Shown in pieces: positions 1 to 5,508 of a DNA stretch of 23,255 nucleotides. Both the position numbers and the translations under genes were made by a program. Under the pieces are notes generated by a model. The model had not been told where the DNA came from. It was given only the letters and a program-made list of their open reading frames with translations, and made no database searches. Position 1 is the stretch's first letter, and each line of letters begins with the position of its first letter. Location: positions 1 through 23,255 of the forward strand of contig CABRZC010000023.1 in assembly GCA_902475375.1 (NCBI GenBank), in the 5' to 3' direction. Source of the DNA: an uncultured Collinsella sp. (lineage in GTDB: Bacteria > Actinomycetota > Coriobacteriia > Coriobacteriales > Coriobacteriaceae).

Positions 1-39
1 TTCCGGATTGGAAGCGCCCCTTTAAGATGCAAGAAGCAA

Positions 40-399
40 TTAAGCCTCGAGAGCCTTCTTGGCGATGGCAGCCAGCTCGTTGAAGGACTCGATGTCCTCG
101 TAAGCCATCTGAGCCAGGACCTTACGGTCGAGCTCGATGCCGGCAACCTTCAGGCCGTGCATGAACTGAGAGTAAGAGATGTCGTTCAGGCGAGCAGCAG
201 CGTTGATACGGGTGATCCAGAGAGAGCGGATCTCGCGCTTCTTGTTGCGGCGATCACGATACTGATACTGCAGGGAGTGCTGGACCTGCTCTTTAGCATG
301 CTTGTAAGTACGCGAAGCGGCACCGTAGTAACCCTTCGCACGGTGCATAACGGTACGGCGCTTCTTCTTGGCGGCAACAGCGCGCTTAATACGTGCCAT
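40..399 (-). CDS. rplT: Large ribosomal subunit protein bL20
   Basis: Encodes bL20, a basic 119-residue protein that binds 23S rRNA early in assembly of the large ribosomal subunit. The length is typical, and the N-terminus (MARIKRAVAAKKKRR), the central RDRRNKKREIRSLWITRINAA and the C-terminal LAxMA segment are family hallmarks. The ATG at 399 is preceded by AGGAG about 10 nt upstream. It is the last gene of the infC-rpmI-rplT operon, 46 bp after rpmI. In other bacteria bL20 represses this operon by binding the leader or an internal mRNA site; whether it does so here is inference. No clear terminator is visible in the 39 bases before the window edge. Identity is very secure. Confidence 0.98.
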   Translation of the reverse strand: MARIKRAVAAKKKRRTVMHRAKGYYGAASRTYKHAKEQVQHSLQYQYRDRRNKKREIRSLWITRINAAARLNDISYSQFMHGLKVAGIELDRKVLAQMAYEDIESFNELAAIAKKALEA

Positions 400-445
400 G
401 TTCTATCAACTCCTAGACGGTAAAACGAAAAACGGGAACGCAAAC

Positions 446-637
446 TTAGGCGAGACGCGACTTGATGACCTTGCGGTCGGCAGCGGCGATCTCGGTCTCC
501 TGACGGAAGCCACGCTTACGCTTGGTGGACTTCTTGCTAAGGATGTGGCTCTTGAAAGCCTTGGCGCGCATAAGCTTGCCGGTACCAGTCTTGCGGAAAC
601 GCTTCTTGGTGCCGCTGTGGGACTTCATCTTAGGCAT
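446..637 (-). CDS. rpmI: Large ribosomal subunit protein bL35
   Basis: Encodes bL35, a very basic 63-residue protein of the large ribosomal subunit. The start MPKMKSHSGTKKRF and the AKxSHILxKKSxKRKR block are diagnostic, and the length matches the family (about 64-66). The ATG is preceded by AAGGAG at a 6-nt spacing. It lies 32 bp downstream of infC and 46 bp upstream of rplT in the conserved order infC-rpmI-rplT, so the three are almost certainly one transcript. Nothing is unusual in the protein. Confidence 0.98.
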   Translation of the reverse strand: MPKMKSHSGTKKRFRKTGTGKLMRAKAFKSHILSKKSTKRKRGFRQETEIAAADRKVIKSRLA

Positions 638-669
638 GAAATACTCCTTAATCGGTTACAGAACACTAG

Positions 670-1224
670 TTACTTGGTATCGCTTGCCGCTTTATCCTCA
701 TCGAAGGCGCCCTTAATCGGGGCGAGCAGCATAAGCATGTTACGGCCTTCCATCTTAGGCTTGGACTCGACCGTAGCGTAAGGCTTGAGATCCTCGGCGA
801 GACGCTCGAGAACGTTAAGACCCTGCTCCGGGTGAGCCATCTCACGGCCGCGGAACATGATGGTGATCTTAACGCGTGCGCCCTTCTTGAGGAAACGCAG
901 AACGTGGCCCTTCTTGGTCTCGTAGTCGCCAACGTCGATCTTGGGTCGGAACTTCATTTCCTTGACCTCGACCTTGGACTGGTTCTTACGAGCGGCCTTG
1001 GCCTTCATGGCCTGCTGGTACTTGAACTTACCGTAGTCCATGACCTTGCAGACCGGCGGCTCCGCGTTGGGAGCGATCTCGACCAGGTCGAGACCCTGAT
1101 CGTCAGCGACGCGCTGGGCATCGCGGATGGCGAACAGGCCGAGCTGAGAGCCATCGACGCCAATCAAACGGCACGAAGATGCAGTGATCTCGTCGTTGAT
1201 GCGGGTGTCATCAGACTTAGCTAT
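670..1224 (-). CDS. infC: Translation initiation factor IF-3, probable AUA start
   Basis: Encodes IF-3, which binds the 30S subunit, blocks 50S joining and checks start codon and initiator tRNA. The 184-residue product has the N-domain (RINDEI, DLVEIAPNAEPPVCKVMDYGK) and the C-domain (KEMKFRPKIDVGDYETK, RGREM), the normal size. I place the start at ATA (1222-1224). A near-ideal Shine-Dalgarno GGAGGT (1232-1237) stands 7 nt before it. The only upstream in-frame ATG (1237-1239) overlaps that Shine-Dalgarno sequence and has only a T-run in front. Non-canonical AUU/AUC/AUA starts are a known infC trait and let IF-3 repress its own synthesis. The alternative is a 189-residue product from 1239. Function is secure; the start is strong inference. 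Confidence 0.95.
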   Translation of the reverse strand: MAKSDDTRINDEITASSCRLIGVDGSQLGLFAIRDAQRVADDQGLDLVEIAPNAEPPVCKVMDYGKFKYQQAMKAKAARKNQSKVEVKEMKFRPKIDVGDYETKKGHVLRFLKKGARVKITIMFRGREMAHPEQGLNVLERLAEDLKPYATVESKPKMEGRNMLMLLAPIKGAFDEDKAASDTK

Positions 1225-1243
1225 TTTCCCTACCTCCATTCAT

Positions 1244-1277
1244 AAAAAAATAACCCGGCGCTTCTTTGCAACCAGGT
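1244..1277 (-). terminator. Terminator-like attenuator hairpin before infC
   Basis: Read on the minus strand, a 5' arm ACCTGGTTGC (1268-1277) pairs with a 3' arm GCGCCGGGT (1253-1261) around the loop AAAGAA. The stem is about nine base pairs with two G-T pairs and one bulged T. It is followed directly by TATTTTTTT (1244-1252). This has the form of an intrinsic terminator, yet it sits a few bases before the infC Shine-Dalgarno sequence and inside the leader. A premature-termination switch is the likely role, as in the infC leader of Bacillus subtilis. Confidence 0.6.
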
Positions 1278-1400
1278 CGTACACATAGACATCCTCGGTA
1301 TGAGGAAGGGAATCTAAGTTGTATGACCAGTCAGCTGCTCATTGGCGCCAAAAGGTGGGAACCCTCGGGTTCCTCTTTAGGGCATTGCGGGAACAACGCA
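1278..1400 (-). promoter_or_regulatory. infC 5' leader with structured elements
   Basis: This is the untranslated leader upstream of the attenuator hairpin. It contains a hairpin GGAACC-CGAG-GGTTCC (1358-1373) and a palindrome GGCGCC (1344-1349). GGCGCC could pair with the GCGCC of the attenuator 3' arm and act as an antiterminator. No ORF with a ribosome binding site is seen here. A bL20-responsive leader is a reasonable guess from family knowledge; no ligand can be read from sequence. Confidence 0.4.
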
Positions 1401-1406
1401 TTGTGG

Positions 1407-1434
1407 ATAATAACACGTACCGCACGTTATCACA
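1407..1434 (-). promoter_or_regulatory. infC: Candidate promoter of infC operon
   Basis: On the minus strand TATTAT (1407-1412) lies 16 nt after TGTGAT (1429-1434). The -10 is good and the -35 weak. It starts transcription just after the upstream terminator copy (1446-1466), giving a leader of about 175 nt. The position is sensible but the motif match is modest. Confidence 0.35.
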
Positions 1435-1441
1435 TTACGTA

Positions 1442-1510
1442 CACGAAAAAGGGGGCCTTGACCCCCTTGAACGCTCACTTGCATGTATGGTGCCCGAGGC
1501 GAGACTCGAA
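1442..1510 (-). repeat. Partial copy of tRNA-Leu 3' end plus terminator
   Basis: This 69-bp tract matches 1626-1694 at 66 of 69 positions, offset 184 bp. It contains the last 24 bases of tRNA-Leu(CAA) including CCA, the spacer, and a terminator hairpin (1446-1466: five-G and five-C arms with a T-run on the minus strand). Similarity stops abruptly inside the T-arm, so this copy cannot make a tRNA. Confidence 0.85.
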
Positions 1511-1625
1511 GGGCCTTCGCTTCGCGAAGCCCCGGGCTTCGGGCGCACGGCGCCCTCGCCACGCTCCGCTACAAACAGGCCGCAGGCCTGTTTGCTTAAC
1601 GCTCCGCGCGCTCACGCGAGTTCGG
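1511..1625. other. GC-rich spacer with palindromes between tRNA repeats
   Basis: No gene is seen in this 115-bp stretch. It contains the perfect palindrome GCTTCGCGAAGC (1519-1530) and a perfect hairpin AAACAGGCC-GCA-GGCCTGTTT (1573-1593). Such short palindromes suggest a small mobile or recombinogenic repeat rather than coding sequence. Confidence 0.5.
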
Positions 1626-1694
1626 CACGAAAAAGGGGGCCTCGACCCCCTTGAACGCCCGCTTGCATGTATGGTGCCCGAGGCGAGACTCGAA
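1626..1694 (-). repeat. Direct repeat: native tRNA-Leu 3' end and terminator
   Basis: Second copy of the 69-bp repeat also found at 1442-1510, with three mismatches. Here it is continuous with the intact tRNA-Leu gene, so this copy is the original and the other the duplicate. Confidence 0.85.
1630..1650 (-). terminator. Intrinsic terminator of tRNA-Leu
   Basis: On the minus strand GGGGGTC pairs with GGCCCCC (one G-T pair) and a five-T tract follows. It lies about 21 nt after the tRNA CCA end. The duplicated copy at 1446-1466 would give a second, tandem terminator that insulates the infC promoter. Confidence 0.75.
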
Positions 1695-1758
1695 CTCGCA
1701 CGTTGTTGCCAACGGTGGATTTTGAGTCCACTGCGTCTGCCAATTCCGCCACTCGGGC
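1672..1758 (-). tRNA. tRNA-Leu, anticodon CAA
   Basis: An 87-nt class II tRNA with encoded CCA. The acceptor GCCCGAG pairs with CTCGGGC, followed by discriminator A and CCA. The anticodon stem GTGGA/TCCAC encloses the loop CTCAAAA, giving anticodon CAA, which reads UUG. The long variable arm (CGTTG-GCAA-CAACG) and the T-arm GCGAG-TTCGAGT-CTCGC fit tRNA-Leu. It is transcribed away from the transglutaminase-like gene and ends in the terminator at 1630-1650. Confidence 0.96.
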
Positions 1759-1797
1759 ACGTAACGCGTGAGTTAGTTTATCACAGCTTTCTACCGA

Positions 1798-3231
1798 TTA
1801 GTCCGAAAATGGAACTTCGAGCATTTCAATGAGTTCGACCGTGCGGAGCATCTCGCGCCGTCGGCATCCGCGTCCGTTAACCGAGACTTCGCCCATCTGG
1901 TTGTCATAGGGATCCTCGCGCATGCCATCGAAAGCAGGCACAAACTCGGCCTGGAATCGATTGTTGGCCACCATACGCCACGGGTCGAGATTGCCAAAGT
2001 AGTGACGGCGGCGCCACTCCTCGCCCATCCTGCGAGCAGAAGATCCAAATGACACATCGGCGTTGAGCCAACCGGTCTGCGGCGTATAGAACTCTGCCCA
2101 GTCGTGCGGCCCCACCGAATCAGGCGCAACATACAAACCGCTCTGCCAGCGGGCGGGCACGCCCGCGATACGGCACATGGTGATAAACGTGAGCGCCATT
2201 ACGCCGCAATCGCCGCGAAGCGAATGCGCGCAGTCATCGGCAATAGCTCCCAAGAGCAAGTACGGCGGCTGATAGCGATAGTCGATATGCTGCGTCAGGT
2301 AATCATAGATAGCACGGGCGCGATCGAGCGGATCCTCGAACCCGTCAATAACACACTCCGTCAGCTGTCGCAGGTACGGCGTAAACGCAATGTGCGGACA
2401 ATCCTCGGAGGTGTCGACGGGCAGCGGCGCGTCCATGCAAGAATGCGCCGGAAGCGCACCCCCATAGATATCGCGATAAGCGGCATCGATTTGATAGCGA
2501 TAGGTCACCGAGAATGAGCGCTCACTCGAAGAAGACCACGAGGCAGTACGCGCCGAAACGTTCGCGGGAGCAACAGCACCCTCCGGCGTCATATCGAGAA
2601 CCTCGATATAAGACTGTTGACGACAGGCGGCGGCAACGGGTAGCCACGCGCGGACGGTCTCTCCCTCCAAAGCACCGGGGACAGACACGCACGCCTTAAG
2701 CGTGATGCCACGAGACAGCCCGCCCTGCGACTCCATCTCCTTGAGCATCTGGTTGCGCAGCTCAATTCCATCCGTAGAATCGGGACGCAGACCCGGGACC
2801 TCCTTGGGATACACGCGAAGTGAATCGAGGAAGTTATCGAGAACAAACAGCTCGCCGGCGATAAAGCGCCAGTCAATACGCTTACGGTCAATCAGATCGT
2901 CAAACTGCTCCTCGGTAAACTCAGGCCACTCCTCGCGAATCATCGCAATAGCCCGATCGCGCGACACCGAAAAATGAAGCGGCGTCTCGAGCATGCGATA
3001 CCGCTCGGCACGAACACAGGCAGCCAGCGAAGGCTCAGGGTTCTGCTCCAAAAGGCGATCGCAGGCGGCAACAGCCTGCGTCAAATACCCGGCATCCTTA
3101 AGACGAAGAATCTCAGGCGGCAGCCCAATATCGAGATGGCGAAAGTCATCGCAGCAAACATCAACAGAGCAACCAACAGGACCTTCGTCAATAACCTTCC
3201 CATCCGAAGGCAGCACATTAATAACAGCCAT
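1798..3231 (-). CDS. Transglutaminase-like superfamily protein
   Basis: A 477-residue protein of unassigned substrate. The C-terminal third carries a transglutaminase-like (papain-fold) core: Cys342 in RGDCGVMA, His376 in HDWAEFY and Asp392 in ADVSFG form the expected Cys-His-Asp triad. The first 330 residues include helical, repeat-like sequence (LKDAGYLTQAVAACDRLL) and a likely beta-rich middle. No signal peptide or membrane segment is apparent, so it is probably cytoplasmic. I chose ATG 3231 because GGAG sits 6 nt upstream. The longer reading frame to 3267 lacks a ribosome site, and a candidate promoter overlaps its start. Bacterial relatives act as peptidases or amidases; the exact reaction here is unknown. 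It appears monocistronic. Confidence 0.8.
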   Translation of the reverse strand: MAVINVLPSDGKVIDEGPVGCSVDVCCDDFRHLDIGLPPEILRLKDAGYLTQAVAACDRLLEQNPEPSLAACVRAERYRMLETPLHFSVSRDRAIAMIREEWPEFTEEQFDDLIDRKRIDWRFIAGELFVLDNFLDSLRVYPKEVPGLRPDSTDGIELRNQMLKEMESQGGLSRGITLKACVSVPGALEGETVRAWLPVAAACRQQSYIEVLDMTPEGAVAPANVSARTASWSSSSERSFSVTYRYQIDAAYRDIYGGALPAHSCMDAPLPVDTSEDCPHIAFTPYLRQLTECVIDGFEDPLDRARAIYDYLTQHIDYRYQPPYLLLGAIADDCAHSLRGDCGVMALTFITMCRIAGVPARWQSGLYVAPDSVGPHDWAEFYTPQTGWLNADVSFGSSARRMGEEWRRRHYFGNLDPWRMVANNRFQAEFVPAFDGMREDPYDNQMGEVSVNGRGCRRREMLRTVELIEMLEVPFSD

Positions 3232-3265
3232 ACCAAACTCCAAGTCACTAGAACCCTTGAGGCAC

Positions 3266-3296
3266 ATTGTAGCGAGATAAAAAAAGAAAGCCCCAA
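3266..3296 (-). promoter_or_regulatory. Candidate promoter of transglutaminase-like gene
   Basis: TACAAT (3266-3271) is a good -10. The best -35 is TTGGGG (3291-3296) with a long 19-nt spacer that contains a T-tract. The predicted start of transcription near 3259 leaves about 28 nt of leader before ATG 3231 and excludes the upstream in-frame ATG at 3267. Confidence 0.4.
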
Positions 3297-3343
3297 TAGA
3301 GGAGCCCTCAACACTGATAAACGGTACCTATAAAAATGAATTC

Positions 3344-3660
3344 AGCCCAGTAACCCTGCGGCGTTAAACGAAGGAAGCCCCGTCCCCCGGAACTGTTTCC
3401 TTGGGGCGACATCTGGCGAAGCCAGGGCAAATTATTTAGCCCAGTAACCCTGTAGCGAGTTAACAAAGGAGGCCCCGTTTCCCCGGAGCTGATTTCGTCG
3501 CGCGACTTCTGGCGAAGCCAGGGCAATTTATTCAGCCCAGTAACCCTGTAGCGAGTTAACAAAGGAGGCCCCGTTCACCCGGAGCTTTTCCCATTGCGCG
3601 ACTTCTGGCAAAGCCAGGTGAGCGCAAGGGAAAAGCGTAGGGTGAACGGGGCCTCCGGCG
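3344..3660. repeat. Three-unit tandem repeat, about 95 bp period
   Basis: Units begin with AGCCCAGTAACCCTG at 3344, 3438 and 3534 (offsets 94 and 96). Each continues with a GTTAA(A/C) segment, GGAGGCCCCGT-like sequence, a CCCGGA box, and a small hairpin CTGGC-(G/A)AA-GCCAG. The first unit is the most diverged. Only the third has a complementary right arm and forms a long hairpin. With 3232-3343 this makes the gene-free stretch between the transglutaminase-like gene and fba; no protein-coding gene is credible here. Confidence 0.85.
3564..3656. repeat. 93-bp hairpin downstream of fba
   Basis: The outer arms are perfect over 17 bp (3564-3580 with 3640-3656). Inside, GCTTTTCCC (3584-3592) pairs with GGGAAAAGC (3628-3636), and TTGCGC (3594-3599) with GCGCAA (3622-3627). 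The tip is CTGGC-AAA-GCCAG (3605-3617). It starts 22 bp after the fba stop, and on the minus strand TTTGTTAA follows, so it may end or protect the fba transcript. Its size and the adjacent partial copies also suit a REP- or MITE-like element. Confidence 0.85.
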
Positions 3661-3677
3661 GGAAGTTAAACCGCTAC

Positions 3678-4544
3678 TTACGCCTTGTTGACGGAGCCAA
3701 ACTCCTCCATGAGCTCCTTGGTGCGAGCAACGATGTTGTCGCGACCAGGCTTGAGGAGCTTGCGGGGGTCGAAGCCCTTGCCCTGCTGATCCTTGCCAGC
3801 CTCGATGTACTCGCGGACACCCTTGGCGAAGACGAGCTGCAGGTCGGTGTTGACGTTGATCTTGGAGATGCCCAGGGAGATGGCCTTCTTGATCTGATCC
3901 TCGGGGATGCCGGTGCCACCGTGCAGAACGAGGGGCAGGTCACCGGTCTGAGCCTTGATCTCGCCCAGGCGCTCGAAGGAAAGGCCAGCCCAGTCGGCAG
4001 GGTACACGCCGTGGATGTTGCCGATGCCGCAGGCGAGGAAGTCGACGCCCAGGTCAGCGATCTGCTTGCACTCAGCAGGATCAGCGAGCTCGCCGCTGGA
4101 GGTCACGCCGTCCTCGGTGCCGCCGATGCCGCCGACCTCGGCCTCGATGGACATGCCCTTGGAGTGGGCAAGCTCAACGAGCTCCTTGGTGCGGTCGAGG
4201 TTAAGCTGGAAGGTCTCCTCGTGAGAGCCGTCATACATGATGGACGTGAAGCCGGCCTCGATGCACTTGAAGCAGTCCTCGTAAGAACCGTGATCGAGGT
4301 GAAGGGCGACGGGAACGGTAACGCCCGTGGCCTCGACGGCAGCCTTGACCATGTCGGCGCAGACCTTGAAACCGCCCATCCACTTAGCGGCACCAGCGGT
4401 GCACTGAAGGATCAGCGGAGACTTGGCCTCCTCGGCGGCCTGGAGAATAGCCAGGGTCCACTCGAGGTTGTTGGTGTTGAAGGCACCGAGACCGTACTTG
4501 CCGGCCTCGGCCTTCTTGAGCATGTCTGCTGCGTTGACGAGCAT
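3678..4544 (-). CDS. fba: Class II fructose-1,6-bisphosphate aldolase
   Basis: Catalyses reversible cleavage of fructose-1,6-bisphosphate to dihydroxyacetone phosphate and glyceraldehyde-3-phosphate in glycolysis, with a zinc ion. The 288-residue TIM barrel shows Asp84 and zinc ligand His85 in LHLDHG, Glu135 in EAEVGGIGG, His178 in GNIHGVY and His208 in LHGGTG, followed by NVNTDLQ for phosphate binding. The length suits the shorter class II group, and the related tagatose-bisphosphate aldolases (GatY/KbaY) cannot be fully excluded. The ATG at 4544 follows AGGAGGT at a 7-nt spacing, one of the strongest ribosome sites in the window; the frame is open to 4640 without a better start. It is probably monocistronic and highly expressed, and ends at the large hairpin 3564-3656. 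Confidence 0.95.
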   Translation of the reverse strand: MLVNAADMLKKAEAGKYGLGAFNTNNLEWTLAILQAAEEAKSPLILQCTAGAAKWMGGFKVCADMVKAAVEATGVTVPVALHLDHGSYEDCFKCIEAGFTSIMYDGSHEETFQLNLDRTKELVELAHSKGMSIEAEVGGIGGTEDGVTSSGELADPAECKQIADLGVDFLACGIGNIHGVYPADWAGLSFERLGEIKAQTGDLPLVLHGGTGIPEDQIKKAISLGISKINVNTDLQLVFAKGVREYIEAGKDQQGKGFDPRKLLKPGRDNIVARTKELMEEFGSVNKA

Positions 4545-4584
4545 AAAAGAAACCTCCTGTAAGGTTGCTCCGATAACGCCTGTG

Positions 4585-4612
4585 ATTTTACCACGGCGTA
4601 TCCGAGCATAAA
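4585..4612 (-). promoter_or_regulatory. fba: Candidate fba promoter
   Basis: On the minus strand TAAAAT (4585-4590) lies 16 nt after TTTATG (4607-4612), about 40 nt upstream of the fba start. The -10 is good and the -35 moderate. The interval 4613-4738 has an A/T-tract near 4650 but no clear terminator for the upstream hydrolase gene. Confidence 0.4.
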
Positions 4613-4738
4613 CGTTCGTTTGTTCACGAATATCGTCCAAACAGACTTTTTTTGACCGTTTGCCCTACGGAATCGACCCGTTGGGGAAAATATCTTGACG
4701 TTTGGACGCTTCTCGTGCTTCAGAAGCTGACTACAAAG

Positions 4739-5422
4739 CTACATCTGCATGAAAGGGTTCCGCATAAGCTCGCGTGCCACAGTGGTCGAATCGCCATGGC
4801 CGGTTAGGCAAACGGTATCGGGCGGGAGAAGCCGGGCGAGCTTGGAGAGCGAGCGCAGAATCGCTGCCTCGTCTCCTCCAGAAAGATCGGTGCGGCCGTG
4901 GCTGCCCGGGAATAGCGTGTCGCCCACAAAGGCAATGTTCCCCTGCTCGGTGGCAGCAAACAAGACAATGCCACCCGGCGTATGCCCGGGCACCTCGATA
5001 ACCTGCAGGCAAATGTCGCCTAGCTCAATGGTATCCCCCTCGGCAAGCAGCCGCGTCGGCTCGCCCGGATCGGGCGTCTCGATGCCCCACATCGCTCGCT
5101 GCTCCTCGATATTCGCATGCGGCACAGCCGCATCCTTAACACACAGCTCGTACAAGGCGTCAGCGCCAACGGCGGCCCGAACTCCGGCTACACCGCCAAC
5201 ATGATCAGCATGACCGTGCGTGCAGACGGAACCGAGCACATGCACGCCAGGGTGTTCGGCTCGGATGTGCGCAACGAGGCTTTCGCCTTCCCAAGCGGGA
5301 TCGATAATCAAGCATTCGCCACTCGAAATAACGGCGTAACTGTTGGTCTGGATGGGCCCGTTTACAAGCACCTCAATCGAAGCCGTACCCCGAGGGGTTA
5401 AGTCCAAAGCCGCAGCGTCCAT
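4739..5422 (-). CDS. Metallo-beta-lactamase-fold hydrolase, glyoxalase II-like
   Basis: A 227-residue metal-dependent hydrolase of the glyoxalase II-like branch. The metal site is complete: THGHADH at 68-74 (His69, His71, Asp73, His74), His147 in VPGHTPGG, Asp168 in FVGDTLF and His209 in TGHGDSTT. No signal peptide is seen, so it is cytoplasmic. Substrates in this family include thioesters such as S-lactoylglutathione, and many members are uncharacterised; I cannot assign one. ATG 5422 follows GGAGG at about 8 nt. It lies 86 bp downstream of rel. Similar hydrolase genes commonly sit near relA in Gram-positive genomes, so co-transcription with rel is likely. Confidence 0.88.
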   Translation of the reverse strand: MDAAALDLTPRGTASIEVLVNGPIQTNSYAVISSGECLIIDPAWEGESLVAHIRAEHPGVHVLGSVCTHGHADHVGGVAGVRAAVGADALYELCVKDAAVPHANIEEQRAMWGIETPDPGEPTRLLAEGDTIELGDICLQVIEVPGHTPGGIVLFAATEQGNIAFVGDTLFPGSHGRTDLSGGDEAAILRSLSKLARLLPPDTVCLTGHGDSTTVARELMRNPFMQM

Positions 5423-5508
5423 GTGTGCGCCCTCCTTCTATAAACGTCGAGGCATCAAACGATGCCCCGAACGTAGCCAATATCATTACTGTCGCGCGCT
5501 CGTCACGC

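Noticed and set aside
1237..1239. ATG start for infC
   Set aside because: It overlaps the Shine-Dalgarno sequence that serves the ATA five codons later and has only a T-run upstream.
1217..1243. Eight-residue frame starting ATG 1243 overlapping infC start
   Set aside because: It has no ribosome site of its own and arises from the Shine-Dalgarno region.
1266..1832. 188-residue plus-strand frame
   Set aside because: It runs antisense through the infC leader, both tRNA repeats and the tRNA gene; noncoding.
3232..3267. Longer start of the transglutaminase-like gene
   Set aside because: No ribosome site, and a candidate promoter -10 covers the codon.
3308..3562. 84-residue minus-strand frame with repeating LTRYRVTGLN peptides
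   Set aside because: The repetition comes from the DNA tandem repeat with a 96-bp (32-codon) step. There is no ribosome site, and the DNA hairpin logic explains it better.
3344..3660. Possible CRISPR array
   Set aside because: The units are about 95 bp, nearly contiguous and similar throughout, with no unique spacers and no cas genes.
3594..4562. 322-residue plus-strand frame opposite fba
   Set aside because: Antisense shadow of fba; every conserved aldolase motif is on the minus strand.
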